Assembly (NCBI GenBank): GCA_008802785.1
Contig: VUYT01000011.1
Span: 496,001-560,000, forward strand
Direction: 5' to 3'
Length of the DNA: 64,000 nucleotides
Source: Symmetrospora coprosmae
Taxonomy: Eukaryota; Basidiomycota; Cystobasidiomycetes; Symmetrosporaceae
This document shows positions 22,401 to 33,954 of this stretch, in pieces. The notes under the pieces were generated by a model. It saw nothing but the letters and a program-made list of their open reading frames with translations. It made no database searches and was not told where the DNA came from. How positions within the stretch are numbered: position 1 is the first letter of the stretch; each line of letters opens with the position of its first letter. The position numbers and the translations under genes are program-made.

Positions 22401-23143
22401 GGAGGAGCCGGCATCGCGTCCCGATCCGTGACTTTCCGGTGCGTCGTCCTGCGCGAGGAGGAGGGCGCAGCAGCGGCGGACGAAGCAACGGCGCCTGGGG
22501 CGGTACTAGCGGGCTTGAGGTGCAGTGCAAGCGTTGCCTCGCGCCGCTGTGCACTGCTCTGGCTGATTCCGCTGGTCTCGTTGTCCTCCTGTGTGGCACG
22601 GCCCTTGCCCTTGACGTCCTGATGCGCCATGGCTGCGCTCTTGACACCCGCGCCAGCCCGCTTGCTGGTTCCTGCACCGTTTTTCATTGCAGAAGCGGCC
22701 GTTGCCCTGCTTGTCGACTGTCGGGCACTGCTACGTGTTGCCGAGGACTGCACGGCGCGTCTCGATGGGCCCGCGTCGACTGCCAGTGCCGGAAGCGCGG
22801 AGAGCATCAGCCTCGATGTCAGCGCGCTCCTTAGAGAACGCAGAGCATTGCAACACCCACAATCTGCGTCCGCTGCCACGTCGTCTTCACGCTCTGCCTC
22901 GCTGCTGCTGCTCGACTCCATAGGTATGCGCGGGCTGACGCTGTCGTCGGACGTCGGCAGCTGCATCTTTGAGGAAGTCGCGCCATTGCGTCGGACAGCC
23001 GAAGACGCCGCTGCCGTTCCGTCGCGCCGGGCCACGGGTATGCGCGACGTCGATGCCAGTGTCGTCGTCGTCGTCGTCGTTGCTCCTGCTCCTGCTGCTG
23101 CATCGCTGGCCATGCTCTTGCGCTTCCGTGTCGAGCTTGCCAT
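16409..23143 (-). CDS. Very large, mostly disordered nuclear-type protein with conserved C-terminal segment
   Basis: CDS complement(join(16409..17063,17129..18005,18066..18164,18229..23143)), 2181 residues. The ATG at 23141-23143 begins MASSTRKRKS, a nuclear-localisation-like start. About 1900 residues are Ser/Pro/Ala/Arg-rich with many SP sites, acidic patches and RS-type runs, and no folded domain I recognise. The only ordered-looking part spans about residues 1860-2010: RSPQLLAQYERP, then HSWTRHDWRTLEQCFIDER, then VVRLYLEAEELSEADCALEW, running into a basic coiled segment (DKLEARVQALLVRKEQ). It ends in a second basic cluster (SKRKAE, NKRARF). Three introns with exactly compatible phases (1, 1 and 2) join what otherwise look like two genes. 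Likely a chromatin, spindle or cell-cycle scaffold, but this is inference. Confidence 0.75.
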
Positions 23144-23727
23144 GGCGCAAGCGTGTTTACGTGGGCTGCCTGGGTCGCGCGCCTGGAGTGCGCAGCTATA
23201 GCAACGGCTGGCTATGGTCTGACACCACACATGCGATAGCAGCTCCAAGAGACATCGCAGGTGGTCTCCCTGTGGGCGAGAACGGGCAAGAGCAAGACCT
23301 GCAGCTGCAGCCGTGTCCGACCACACGTGCCTGTATCAATCTCTCCCACGAGAGGCACACTCGCAGATACGGACGTCAAAGAGCCGTCGCAGTTGCCCAT
23401 CATGAAGCTGGCCCGCCTAATACCCAAGAAAGAGGCTACTCGTACATCTAGGCGATGCGTTTGAAGAGGCGAGGAATTGGAGATGGGCGGAGACATCGTC
23501 AAAGGAGGAAACGAGAGCGAAGCAGGAGGAAAAGAAGGAGGGGAAGGTGGATGGGATGAGGTGGAGAGAGAAGGAAGACTAGGATACAGCGTGAGACGTC
23601 TAATACTGCTTCTCACATTCCGATGCGCAGGCTTCTCGTGCCGCCCTTGAACTGCCGAGCGGCACGCCTGTTCGCGTCTGTGCGCTTTCACTTGGAGCAG
23701 GCACCAGTATGAAAGCTTGCTCTTCAT
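23144..23727. other. Promoter of the 2181-residue protein gene and 3' flank of MFS gene
   Basis: About 580 bases; purine-rich on the plus strand near 23470-23580 (GGAGGA/GAAGGA runs). I see no gene. Confidence 0.5.
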
Positions 23728-26264
23728 CTAGATAATGTACCTGTACGACGGGTGGTCGCTTCCGAGGAGGTGGACATCCTTGCCCTGCAGCCGATGGTCG
23801 CGCTTGCCTGCCTGGCGCGCCTTGTTTTCGCGGAGCATCCACAGGACGAGCAGCGCAGAGATGATGAAGACGCTCGAGCCGGTGGCCAGGTTGAGCGCGT
23901 TGCCAATGCGGTAGCCGGTGCCGGCGTCCGTGGCGATGTACGACCAGGTGCCGGCGATGGAGCCGACGTTGCCGAAGCCCGTCACGGCGGCAACAGTGAC
24001 GGCGCGGACAGTGTCAGGGGACGCGTTGACTGCCGCCCACGAGAGGACAATCGGACCGTACGCGTAGCCGGCCATCTGCACCAGGAAGAGGGCGGCGTAC
24101 CGCACGCGCGGCTTGGTGAGGAAGCTGAGCCAGAGTGAATAGCCAATGATGGCGAGCACGATCGAGAAGATGATGCAGAAGCCGTGCTTGCGCGTCTTCA
24201 TGGCAATGTACGACATGCCGAGCGCAAAGAAGAGTCCGACGACCGGAGGTGGGACCGCAAGGAGCTGGATCTGGACGGTAGTGCGGCCAGGGTAGACGGA
24301 TCGGAGGATGGTCGGGGTGAAGATGGAGAGTCTGCGGGACGAGCGAGAATGCAGACTCCGTCAGCATACGCCGTACCCGATGCAGTCTTGTCACGCCTGA
24401 GCACTCACCCTTGGACGGTCTGTAGGGAGCACCAGCAGGCGGAAGAGAGGAGAAACGTCGATGAATCAGTTTCGGTGTCACCCAATACCACGGAGATCGT
24501 GCAGAGCAAAGCCGTACGATGTTGTTGCACGTGTAGAGCCACACGCAAGTCAGCATGACTGGGTTCTTCAGTGCCTTCTTGATCAGGCTCCAGCTGATGC
24601 CCTCCTTGTGCTCCGTGATGGCAGGCTGGTCGGCGAAGAAGCGCTCGACGCTGAGCTTTCTCTCGGCCTCGTTGAAGATGCGCGTCTTGCTGGGGTCGGC
24701 AGGGAACCAGAGGAACATGGTGAGTCCCACGCCGATAGTGATGATGCCCTAAAGGCGACAGAGTCGGCCACTGCGGTCAGCTTCCTATGCAAGCCGATGC
24801 TGCTCGGGTAGAATCGAAACTTGCCTCGACGATAAAGAGATTGCGCCAGACCTGCCCGTGGAACATGGGTGCGACAGAGAAGAGGCCCGAGGCGAGCAGA
24901 CCACCGAAGGCTGCGTTGGGGAGGGTCAGCAGAGCGCACAAAAGCGGAGATGCGGTTCAACTTACCCTGAGCGAAGGCTGCCGACATGAGCATGAAGAAT
25001 GCAATGCGCGTCGTAATCTCACGTCGCCTGTAGTACCTCGTGATTGCGTACGCGCATCCGGGCATGGTGAAGCTGCAGGGCAGGCGGACAGCGAATCAGC
25101 CTCCGGGCTGCCGAGGCATAGACATGCACCGAGTGCAGGCACGCACCTCTCTGTGATACCGAGGAGCAGGCGCATGGCGAAGAAGGATTCCCGGTTGTGG
25201 ATGAAGCCTGTGCATAGCGTGACGATCCCGAAGGAGACGGTCGCAGCGGGGACGACCCAGAAACCGAATTTTTTCACGGCGAGACCACCGGGAATGTCTG
25301 CGTAACAGAGTTCGCGTGTGTCGTCAGTATCGACTACTGCCACCTCTGCATCTGACTGGGAACGGGGACTCACCGGTGACAAAGTAGATGATAAAGTAGA
25401 GGCAGGCACCGATATTGAACTATGGTCATTGGCAGACGTGTCAGTGACAGAGGCATGTATGACTCGCTTATATATAGCAGCACTTACGTCGTATGTTCTC
25501 AAGCCCAGCGAGCGCTCCAGGCCGGCGACTGCGGGCGGCGAAGTGATCTCCGTCAGTGGCGTGCTCATGTCATCCCGTGCTGGACTTTGGCTTTGACGCC
25601 TTGTGCAGATAGGGATTGGACACGTACCTCGAGCGTTACCGAGGTTGGATCGCTGCATGCCAGAGGGGACAGTGCAACAGACGGTATCAAGCGAAGGAGT
25701 TGACAGCCATGCGCGGGCGAGGGAAGGGAACCGCGGCCGCGGAGGAGGACATCAAAGCTCAATCAGTCAACGTTCAACGCTAGTGGCCAAGGCACTAATG
25801 AATGTGAGACGCGGTGCGTGCGCGGCGAAAAGGCCCGAGGGCACTCACGTCGAGGCTGCCGAAGCAAGGAGTCAAGGCAGGCAATCAGCAGGCTGATGGC
25901 GGCAGTGTGATGTCGGCACGACACACTCACAAGCAGAGGAAGTAGGCGATCCACAAGGCAGGGAGGACACGCAGATCCTGTTTGAAGAGTGCAGCGAAAA
26001 AGTCGACTCAGCTCCGGAACAAAGGGATCGGCCCGAGGTGGGTGGAAGCAGGCAGGCCCAACACACCTGTTTCCGGACCAGGCGGTTCTCCGCCTGCTCG
26101 TCGATCTCGTAGACCTCTGCAGACGCGCCGTTGTGACCCTTCTCCTCGTGGTCCGAGATGCTGGACCCGCTCTTTGAGTGTGCCATTGGCTCTGCTCCAA
26201 GTCGCTCGCTCTCCTCCTTCGCGGCGTTGAAGATGGGCATGACCGGTGCTGTCGAGGAGGCCAT
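23728..26264 (-). CDS. MFS transporter, anion:cation symporter (allantoate permease-like) type
   Basis: CDS complement(join(23728..24331,24409..24419,24518..24748,24825..24910,24966..25072,25147..25297,25374..25419,25488..25528,25628..25652,25849..25855,25931..25977,26067..26264)), 517 residues, 12 exons. It is a twelve-helix plasma-membrane carrier of the Dal5 family, whose members import organic anions such as allantoate, nicotinate or pantothenate. Signature pieces: DLRVLPALWIAYFL, FLDRSNLGNAR, GFIHNRESFFAMRLLLGITE, WFPADPSKTRIFNEAER, FTPTILRSVYP, and the C-terminal helices around AALFLVQMAGYAYGPIV. The N-terminal 66 residues are cytosolic and acidic. Two exons are only 7 nt (25849-25855) and 11 nt (24409-24419). 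The intron 24749-24824 uses a GC donor (GAG/GCAAGT). Every junction keeps phase. It is divergent from the FAD monooxygenase gene. Confidence 0.9.
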
Positions 26265-27307
26265 TGTGTCCAGGCGTACACTGGCTCAAGGGAAGGTGGG
26301 AAGCGGGCTGTTGCGCGTGGAAGGCCGAGGTGAAGGGAAGAGGAGAGAAGCGGAGAGAGGAAGGCAGGGAGGATCAGTCGCAGTCGCGATGCCAGCAAAT
26401 GCGCGAACGCTGAATGCCGAGAGAAACAAGGGCCAGAGCGAGAGCGAGCGCGAGGAAGGTGGAGGCAACGCGGACCGGTAACTGGAACAAGGCTCGGAGC
26501 GGGGCTGGGTCTGAGCGCGCAGAGGCCCGTTCGTCCGCAGCTCGAGACCTGATTTGTGGGTGGAGCCGCCACGGAGCGGAACTTACGTGTGAGGTTGTCA
26601 AGTCGACGCTGTTAAGTTTCGTGTGCTTCTGTCAAGAAGGGTTTGACACGTCCGGAGGTTCGCCGGCGGGGTCCGTGCAGTTGCTCGCGGCTTTGCAAAG
26701 AGAGGTCCGTGTCGGCTTTCGCAGGCGGCGGATGGAGGGCAGCAGGCGACGGGCGAAGACGAACGTACTGCACAGATTGGAATATATGTGATGGAGGAGA
26801 AGGAGGAGCGCGTCGAGGTCCTGTCTGCGCAGGCCGTTCTTGTCTTTCCGGCACCCCTATTGTTCCTATGCGAGCTCGGAGCTTATCGTCGCCGCTGATC
26901 CGGCGCAGAAGCGGGGCTGCGGTACCGGTACCGCACTGTAAGCAGGCATCAGATATGTCTGATTAGGGAGCACCATCAGTGCCCGCGGACCACATCGGCC
27001 GTGCTCCACATCCTCTGTATCGCCTCGCGTGGCATTGCTGCTTGCTGCTGCTTCATCGCTTATCGGGATCCATCATCCCGCTCCTGTCTCTCGCCGTTTA
27101 TCGGGGGCGGCCCTTCCTCCGCACCCGCCTTGCCACCGCGGTCTGACTCTTCCATGGCCGCACAGGTCCGGCCGGCGTGCCTGAATCGCTCTGCAGGTCC
27201 TCGCCGTGCTCTCCCCTGACCACTTCATAAGCTGCGCCTTCTTGCCGTCGCCCTGCGCTTGACCCGAGCATCACAGCCACAAGCTTCCTGCACGACCGCC
27301 CATCGCA
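26265..27307. promoter_or_regulatory. Shared divergent promoter region (MFS transporter / FAD monooxygenase)
   Basis: About 1040 bases between two divergent start codons, one of the largest non-coding stretches in the window. Its length and position suggest a bidirectional regulatory region for a transporter and a catabolic enzyme. I cannot name transcription-factor sites with confidence. Frames open across it are low-complexity and unsupported. Confidence 0.45.
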
Positions 27308-29892
27308 ATGGCCACATCCAGCAGCAGCAGCAGCTCCAATGGAGCACAAACGAATGGCGCCCAGAGCAACAACGTCGAGCACACGGACGCTCTCGTCGTT
27401 GGCGGTGGCCCCATCGGCCTGCTCATAGCCGCCCAGCTCGTCCGCTTCGGCTGCACCGCGATCGTGATTGAGCGCGACGACAAGCCCTCGATGCCAATCT
27501 ATGGCAGAGCGACGACCCTCTGGTGCAGGACGCTCGAGCTCCTCGACCAGCTCGGGCTGTGCGACCCTCTCATGGAGGAGGGATGCTTCACAAAGGATGG
27601 CGTCAACTTCCGCAACGGCAAGGCCGTCCCAGGAGGGTGCGTGAGAAGTGCCGTAAAGTGTCTCGGCGGAGCCGTAGCAGTGAGGCGGGCAAGCACGCTA
27701 ATGCCTTCCCATGGCGGCCCTGTGTCTGTACAGACTGACCTTTGGGCAGGTGAGCAGGTGTTAAAGAAGCGCGACTGCTGCAGCAATACCTTGTCGATCC
27801 CGCAAGGATGGCTCGAGCAGGCCCAGCTGACCCTCGATCCATTCGACCTCCCAGCGCATGAACAAGCACGGCGACACGCGCTTCAACCTCTCGTGCGCAC
27901 CTACTTACTATTGCTGTCCTCTACTTCGTATGAGCCCAGACTGACATCTGTCCATGCGCGCACGTGCCTCTGCGCACATGCAGGCTCCACCTCCGCCAAC
28001 GCTTGATAGAGCGCAAGTTCGAGGATGCACTCGAGGATCTTGGCTCGCCGGCCAGGCACAGCACCGTGCTCGAAGGGTACAGTACCGCGGATGAGAGCGA
28101 AGGGCTCGAGTACCCTGTCACGAGCACGGTTCGGGACCTCGTTACAGATGTGGTCTACACTGTCAAGTCGTGAGTAGGCCCCCGGCATCTCGCATCCCCT
28201 GCAAGGACAATCTGACTCTTGACTCAACCTCCAGTAAAGTCATTGTCGGCGTGGACGGCGGCCGCTCGTTCGTCAGAAAGCAGGCTGGGTATGTCTGCGC
28301 GTGCCTCCCCAACCGCGCGGTGCGCCTCTAGACTGACTTACTATGCCCAATGACAGCATCGCCTTCAATGGTAACCGCACAGCCAACAAGTGGATCCGGA
28401 TAGATGTGCGCTTTGCCATTTCGAAGGGCATGCAAGCATGCAGCTGACGCAGTCTTTCTGCACAATCGCACAGGCCCTAGTCGAGACAGACATGCCCTCC
28501 CCGCGGACGCTCAACAGCGTCCAGTCCGAAACGCACGGCCTCGTCCTCTGGTGTCCAATCGATGGCGGCCGCATCCGGATGGGCTACGTCTTCTCGGCAG
28601 AGCTCATGGAGAAGTACGGCGAGGACGGTGTCACGGCCGAGGTAGCCATGGCAGAGGCCAAGAAGGCCGTCGCGCCATTCAAGCTTGAATTCAAGCAGTG
28701 CGACTGGTTTACCCTTTACGTTGGTGTCGTGCCATACTCCTCATCCTCCTCGCGTCTGGCAGAAGGCTGACCCATGTCGTTCTCGGTCACGATTTCGTCA
28801 ACAACAGGGCATCGGCCAGTGCATGGCCGAGACGTTCATCAAGGATCGCGTCATTCTCGCTGGCGATGCGTGCCACACCCATTCCAGCGGATCAGCGCAG
28901 GGCCTGAACACGGTGAGTCCGCCTCCAGCGCCCAACCTGGAGATAACCATCGCTGATCCAATTCACGCTCAGGGCATCTTCGATGCTACGAATCTAGCCT
29001 GGAAGCTGGCCATGTTCCTCAAAGGCACAGGCACGCGGGAGCTGCTGGACAGCTACTCTACGGAGCGGATGGCGGTCGTTAACCAGATGATCGAGAACGA
29101 CAAGATTATCTCTACGCTCATTTCCGGGAAGCTCCCACCCAAATTCGCCGGGCGGACCGAGCCGCCTCGACAGATACTGGACGAATGGTTCGAGCAGCCC
29201 GCCAACCTCGCCTTCACGCTTGGGCTGGGCGTAGGCTATCCGGCCAATAACGCCGTCAACGAGGCAAGCACGGGCACCGCGCCCCTCTGCAACATCAGCG
29301 CGGGCCAGCGTGGGCCAGAGACGTACGTCTCGCGCCTGGGCACGGGCGAGCGCATTCCCTTGCAGCGTGCCATGCCGAACGACGCAAACTTCTACGCCGT
29401 CATCTTTGCGGGCGTGCCTTCTGGCACAAACACGCGAGCGAGCATCCTGAGCCTTCGGGCGTGGTTCGACGAGCATCAGGAAACGGATTGGAGAAAGATC
29501 TTTGGTCGAAAGACGGTAAAGACGCTCACGCTGGTCGGAGCAGCGGGTCCTTCGGCGTACGAGGCGCTGGGGAATGTGGCCAGCTTTGGCGCCACTCTGT
29601 ACGACGCCACGCTCGAGGCGCATCACGCATACGGAGGTGGGTCGATCACTGGCTCAGATCTAAGTCATCCAATGACTGACGCATTTTGTCTTGCTATCCA
29701 GTCGACCCACAACGCGGAGCCGTCGTTGTCTTCCGGCCGGATGGGTTCGTCAGCAAGGTTGTGGATGTTGCGGATGCCGGAGACGAGCTGCTGCAGTACT
29801 TTGGAAAATTCCTCGTCCCGGTGCAAAAGGCGAAGCAGCGAGGCGCGAAAGGCGTAGCGGTGAACGGCAAGAAGAACGGGAATGGGCACTAG
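27308..29892 (+). CDS. FAD-dependent aromatic-ring monooxygenase (phenol 2-monooxygenase-like)
   Basis: CDS join(27308..27640,27855..27892,27984..28169,28235..28288,28357..28405,28474..28719,28808..28912,28973..29636,29702..29892), 621 residues. It is a class A flavoprotein hydroxylase that would use NAD(P)H and O2 to hydroxylate a phenolic ring. Motifs: dinucleotide-binding VVGGGPIGLLIAAQL, the DG motif VIVGVDGGRSFVR, and the GD motif RVILAGDACHTHSSGSAQGLN followed by NLAWKLA. The C-terminal part (FYAVIFAG to VVVFRPDGFV) is the thioredoxin-like dimerisation domain seen in phenol hydroxylases. Intron 1 is long (214 nt) and its boundaries are the least certain; a short extra exon could lie inside it. 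The divergent transporter suggests uptake plus breakdown of an aromatic compound, which is inference. Confidence 0.88.
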
Positions 29893-30139
29893 ATGCGAGG
29901 GATGGGAACGACCAGCTCGGCCAGGCTTTACGGAAGTGCTGTGTAGATCTCCCGGAGTATAGCAGTGGTTGTGATGTACGAGCGCAGTAAAGACAGTCGT
30001 GCGTGCAGTCGGTCGCGGTCATATCCTCTTTGCTACTTCCCCGCTGGCTGGCAGAACCCGCCATCCTGCCTCGACGCGAAATTATCATCACAACAACGAC
30101 GTACAGACTGGCTACTTACAGAGATAGAGTAAGGCGGCA

Positions 30140-32066
30140 TCATGCCCAGATCCCAAGAACGGCCATGATGGCGGCGCCGAGAATGACGCAGGCCAGGGCA
30201 TAGAGCACGCGCCCAAGCGGGGCCTCTCGCATCTCCTGATGGAAGAGAAACTCTGCCGCAAGTAGCTCGACGAGACCAGTGTACTGCAGGGAATAGCGGG
30301 AGAGAATGAACACGGGAAATGTCGGCCGTCAGCAGTCCAAGCCGAACCTTATCGCGCAGTGACCCGGAACTCCTTGAAGAGGCAGCTGACTCACCAGAAG
30401 AACGCCCGCGGAGAGCGAATCCAGAACGCCCGATACGATAAGAGCGGTTGGTGATTCGGGCGAGTAGCTCTTGCGGACGAGGAGGCCAATGGCGAGGCCC
30501 ACAGGGGTGATGCATGCGTATAGGATCCCAGCAAGGATAGGGACCCATTTCATGCTCTTGGGCAAGGTGAGATTTGCCAACCGGGCGCCGAGCCCGAGGC
30601 CCTCGAACATTTCTGAATGCCGGATGTCAGTGTGTCAGCCTGGTGGTGCCCGTTGTGCAAGCAGCTAGACGATTTGGACTCACGATGCAGCGTAATGACA
30701 ATGAACAGCGTCAGGAACTTGCCAACAGTGGCCAGTGTCAGGCCGATCACGAACGAGTGCAGCAATACGCCAATCTCGAGGATGGCGACACCGATGATGG
30801 ACGAGGCGACATCACTCGACATCTTGTTGCTCTTCTGAGTGCTGCCATGCCCGTTGCCTTGTACGCTACCTCGGCGAGTTTGCGAGTCGGCCTGATCCGA
30901 TTTCCTGCTTGGTGTGTGGGGGTGCTCGTGGTACGATGAATGCCGGCGTCCCGCATTGGCACCCGCGCTCGCGCGCGATGGCATACCAGCGATCTGATCC
31001 GGTCCGCCGTTTTCCCCCGATGCAATAGATCCATAGATGATCTTCTGGCTGCTGAAGCGCTTGTTCAGGCTCTTCCGGCTGGCCGTGCTACCATTTGCCG
31101 GCTTTCCGCTCTTGGGTAGGAAAGGTGCGCGAAGAGCTTCTTCATCCGTCATCTGGTGCGCGTCCTCGCTTTCGCTCGTAGGACGTCGCTCGAGGGTGGA
31201 CGCTGCAGCTGTACGACCGTCGACTCCGCTCATCGGATCGCCATCTGGCTGCGGGTTGTATCGTGGATCGTCCTCTTCGCCCTCACACGGGCCGTGGCTG
31301 CTATGCGCTTCGCCGTGGGTTTCGCTGCGAGTGTCGTGAGAAATCGTCAGTACAAGCTCTCTAGTGGAAGGTCTCAAGCGGGATAACCCACTAATCAACG
31401 CCAAAACGTCGCAACCATCCCGTCCCGAGGCGGAAGGCGAGCAGCTCCACGGTGACTGCAAGACGGTTGGATACCTTCAGCATCGTTATCTTGCAGCATG
31501 TGGCTGCACCGGGTAGCTCACAGATGGCAAACATGGCGACCATGGTAATGACAGGCGCCCAGTCGTAGCTGAGCCATGCACTAGGCAGGCTTGGATCCTT
31601 GAGGGCCTCAAAGGCCGGCGAGAGGAGATGGCAAAAGGCAGTACTGATGACGACGCCGCTGCCCAAGTACTCTGCAGGCCGGAAGAGCTCATGAGGTCAG
31701 CTGCAACCTCATCCGAACCGAAGAGCCAAGCGGGCGGGCAAACGCACTGCAGAAGTCGAAGAAAGCTGGGGCCAGCTTCTCGCGGATGACATTGGGCTTG
31801 CTGCTATCTTCTGCATCTTCGTGGTACTTGTAGTAGTGCTTTGTGAGGATCGGCAGAAGAGCTCCGAACGCGGAGGTCTGCGCGTAGAGGGGGATATCGA
31901 CGGAAATCATCGTTCAGCCTCAGCCTGGACAACGTCACGAGTCGCAGCTGCAGGCAGCTCCTCCTTCTTCCTTCCGTCAACTCACGACGAGCAGGATGGC
32001 AATGGCCGCAATGCGAAAGTGCAGGTTCGTGTCTGGATCCAGCTTGGCGCTGGTATGCACGTCCAT
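30140..32066 (-). CDS. ZIP-family zinc transporter
   Basis: CDS complement(join(30140..30283,30395..30612,30684..31324,31392..31455,31522..31671,31748..31877,31986..32066)), 475 residues. It would move Zn2+ into the cytosol across the plasma membrane, like Zrt1/Zrt2. It has eight expected helices, with the metal-coordinating helix 4 motif HSFVIGLTL and helix 5 motif HQMFEGLGLG. The N-terminal helix is TSAFGALLPIL, then YLGSGVVISTAFCHLL. Between helices 3 and 4 lies an unusually long cytosolic loop of about 150 residues, rich in Ser, Arg and His (HSSYHEHPH), the usual site of metal sensing and ubiquitin control in ZIPs. All six introns keep phase. Convergent with the FAD monooxygenase (247 bp between stops). 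Confidence 0.93.
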
Positions 32067-32464
32067 GGCGGCTATTGCGTCGTGAGCGAAAGTGATGCGG
32101 TTAGAGCATTGTGAAAAGTGGTCGAGTCGGGGGCAGATCACACCTTCTGTGACCACTGAGGTAGCGGGAAGCGACCAAATAATGAGACGCGGAGTGTGAG
32201 CAACTGTTCTCTCCCGCCGTCAATGCTCGTCAGTACCGTCGTTGCATTCGTGAATGGGTCGCGTTAACAATCCCAGAACTTGCAGAGGGCAGTCGACTAC
32301 GCTAGAAACAACGAAGAGAAGGATGCATACGATCGCACGAATATTAGGTGCACACGCAACTGAGAGACGGGTATGAGAAGGCAGGAAGCCTGGGAGGTAC
32401 GGCCGGTCCGGCCGGCGCATGGAAGGGGATCAGGGCGTCACTATGCCGCCGCCGCCGCTTCTGC
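32067..32464. other. Promoter of ZIP gene and 3' flank of F-box-like gene
   Basis: About 400 bases. It contains one imperfect zinc-response-type palindrome, listed separately. Nothing else is recognised. Confidence 0.5.
32152..32162. promoter_or_regulatory. Candidate zinc-responsive element (ACC-N5-GGT)
   Basis: The 11-mer ACCACTGAGGT lies about 86 bp upstream of the ZIP start codon. It has the outer ACC/GGT halves and spacing of the yeast Zap1 site (ACCTTNAAGGT), but the inner bases differ at three positions. A single imperfect site of this kind can occur by chance. Confidence 0.25.
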
Positions 32465-33694
32465 TCAAAGCATGAGCACTACCGCGCTCGAGGGACCAAC
32501 GAGCCTCCTCACGCCACGGCAAGCGAACCTCGCCTCTCTGGCCAGAATGACTCGGAAGACGTCCAAGTCAACCGACTGCCATCTGTACTCGTGCTGGCTC
32601 GGATCGTCGGGCGCAGTCGAAAGGTCGAGGGTAGCGCGGTGAACCGTCTTGCCGACTTCGAGTGTCTGCTTGCACGGCTTCCTGGCCATGTCCACAGGCT
32701 TGTCGCCGAAGCGCTGATCAGACAGGGACGAGATAGAAAGGGCGAAGCCCGAGTCGTTGGCCGTGCCGACCGAGGACGGGAATGACGAGGCAGTTGTCGA
32801 GGATGACGACGAGTACACGGAGGACGGGGTGGACGGAGCCTCATCCCACCAGTGCCGCCAGATCCGGTCGTTCTCCCGAGCGATCTCCCATGCCGTCCCT
32901 GTCCACTTGTCAAACATGCCGCTTCGAGCATTGGCAGTCGGCAATCTGCGCGCCATGCGCGTCACGCTTAGCACAATGTTCTGAAACACGGCTGTGTCGT
33001 CCTTGCCCATGGACGTTGCGTGGCACGGGTTGTCGACCTGGTGAGAGACGGCCAGGGTTGCCAGCAGCGGCGCATGCGTCATATAGCCGGCCTTGTCGTG
33101 TCCGCTGAAGCTCTCGAACGAGAGCGGCAGGTACTCGCAGACGTCGAAGAGCGCCGGTGGTCCCGCTTGCAGCTGCGTGTGTACGCACATGAGATGTGGA
33201 AGTCCGTGATGGTCAGCTCTCTCTCTCCGGATTCCGGCTGACATGACCTCCGCAATCAGGCGAGCGGAGCGTGCGGCGCCCCAGGATCTGGGGAAGGACC
33301 GCCAGCACGATAACGATAGAGGGACAGGCAACGCACCACAAGAGGATGGCTAGCATCAGTGACGAGCTCGAGCATCCGCAGTTTGGCCTCGGTATCGACG
33401 AGCTCCTTGAATTTGGTGCTGGTTGAGCGCAGTACGGAAGCAGCATCGGTGCGTGCCGTCATCTCAGTCTAATCAGCGCAGGCTCCGAGGTCCCGGCGCT
33501 GACGGACGACAAGGTAGCCCCGTCACCAACCTAGCAAGGCGGCAGTCTAGCATCTCGCGCAGTGTGAGATACTCGAGGACTTGCCCGACAATCTCTGGAG
33601 GGATAGATCCGCCTGCAGCCGTGGTCATGACGTTGGACGAGGGTCGCTGAGATCGCTTCGGCTGCGACTGATGAAAGCGGGTGAGAGAGAGCAT
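32465..33694 (-). CDS. F-box-like protein
   Basis: CDS complement(join(32465..33172,33337..33468,33527..33694)), 335 residues. Near the N-terminus (about residues 31-50) PPEIVGQVLEYLTLREMLDC has the Leu/Ile spacing of an F-box, the Skp1-binding segment of SCF ubiquitin ligases. The rest has no repeat (no WD40 or LRR) that I recognise. A Ser-rich linker sits at about 215-240, and the C-terminal part has alternating hydrophobic strands (ARKPCKQTLEVGKTVHRATL). ATG 33694 has the better start context; ATG 33628 would remove 22 residues. The second intron (33173-33336) may hide extra coding sequence, since the frame stays open through it. Moderate confidence in the gene, lower in the F-box assignment. 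Confidence 0.6.
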
Positions 33695-33954
33695 GGCGGG
33701 CCAGGCGCAGCGAGGGTGAATGTGCGGACGTGGATGCGGATGGTGCTTGTGCAATGGAGTATGCTGGTGAGAATGTTCCTGAGGAGGTGCAAAGACGGAA
33801 GAAGCTCGACGGAGACGGGCCGGAGGGGATGAAGACCGGCGAGATTGCGCGATAAGACAGGAGGCGGCAGCGAGCAGAGACCCCTCAACGAATTGCAGTC
33901 GGCGATCAAGCTATGCGCGACAACAACATGTTCACTGATAGCAGGCACCTCGAC

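Noticed and set aside
21491-22834. Plus-strand open frame of 447 codons
   Set aside because: Lies antisense within the 2181-residue gene, has no domain, and follows the codon shadow of the Ser/Arg-rich strand.
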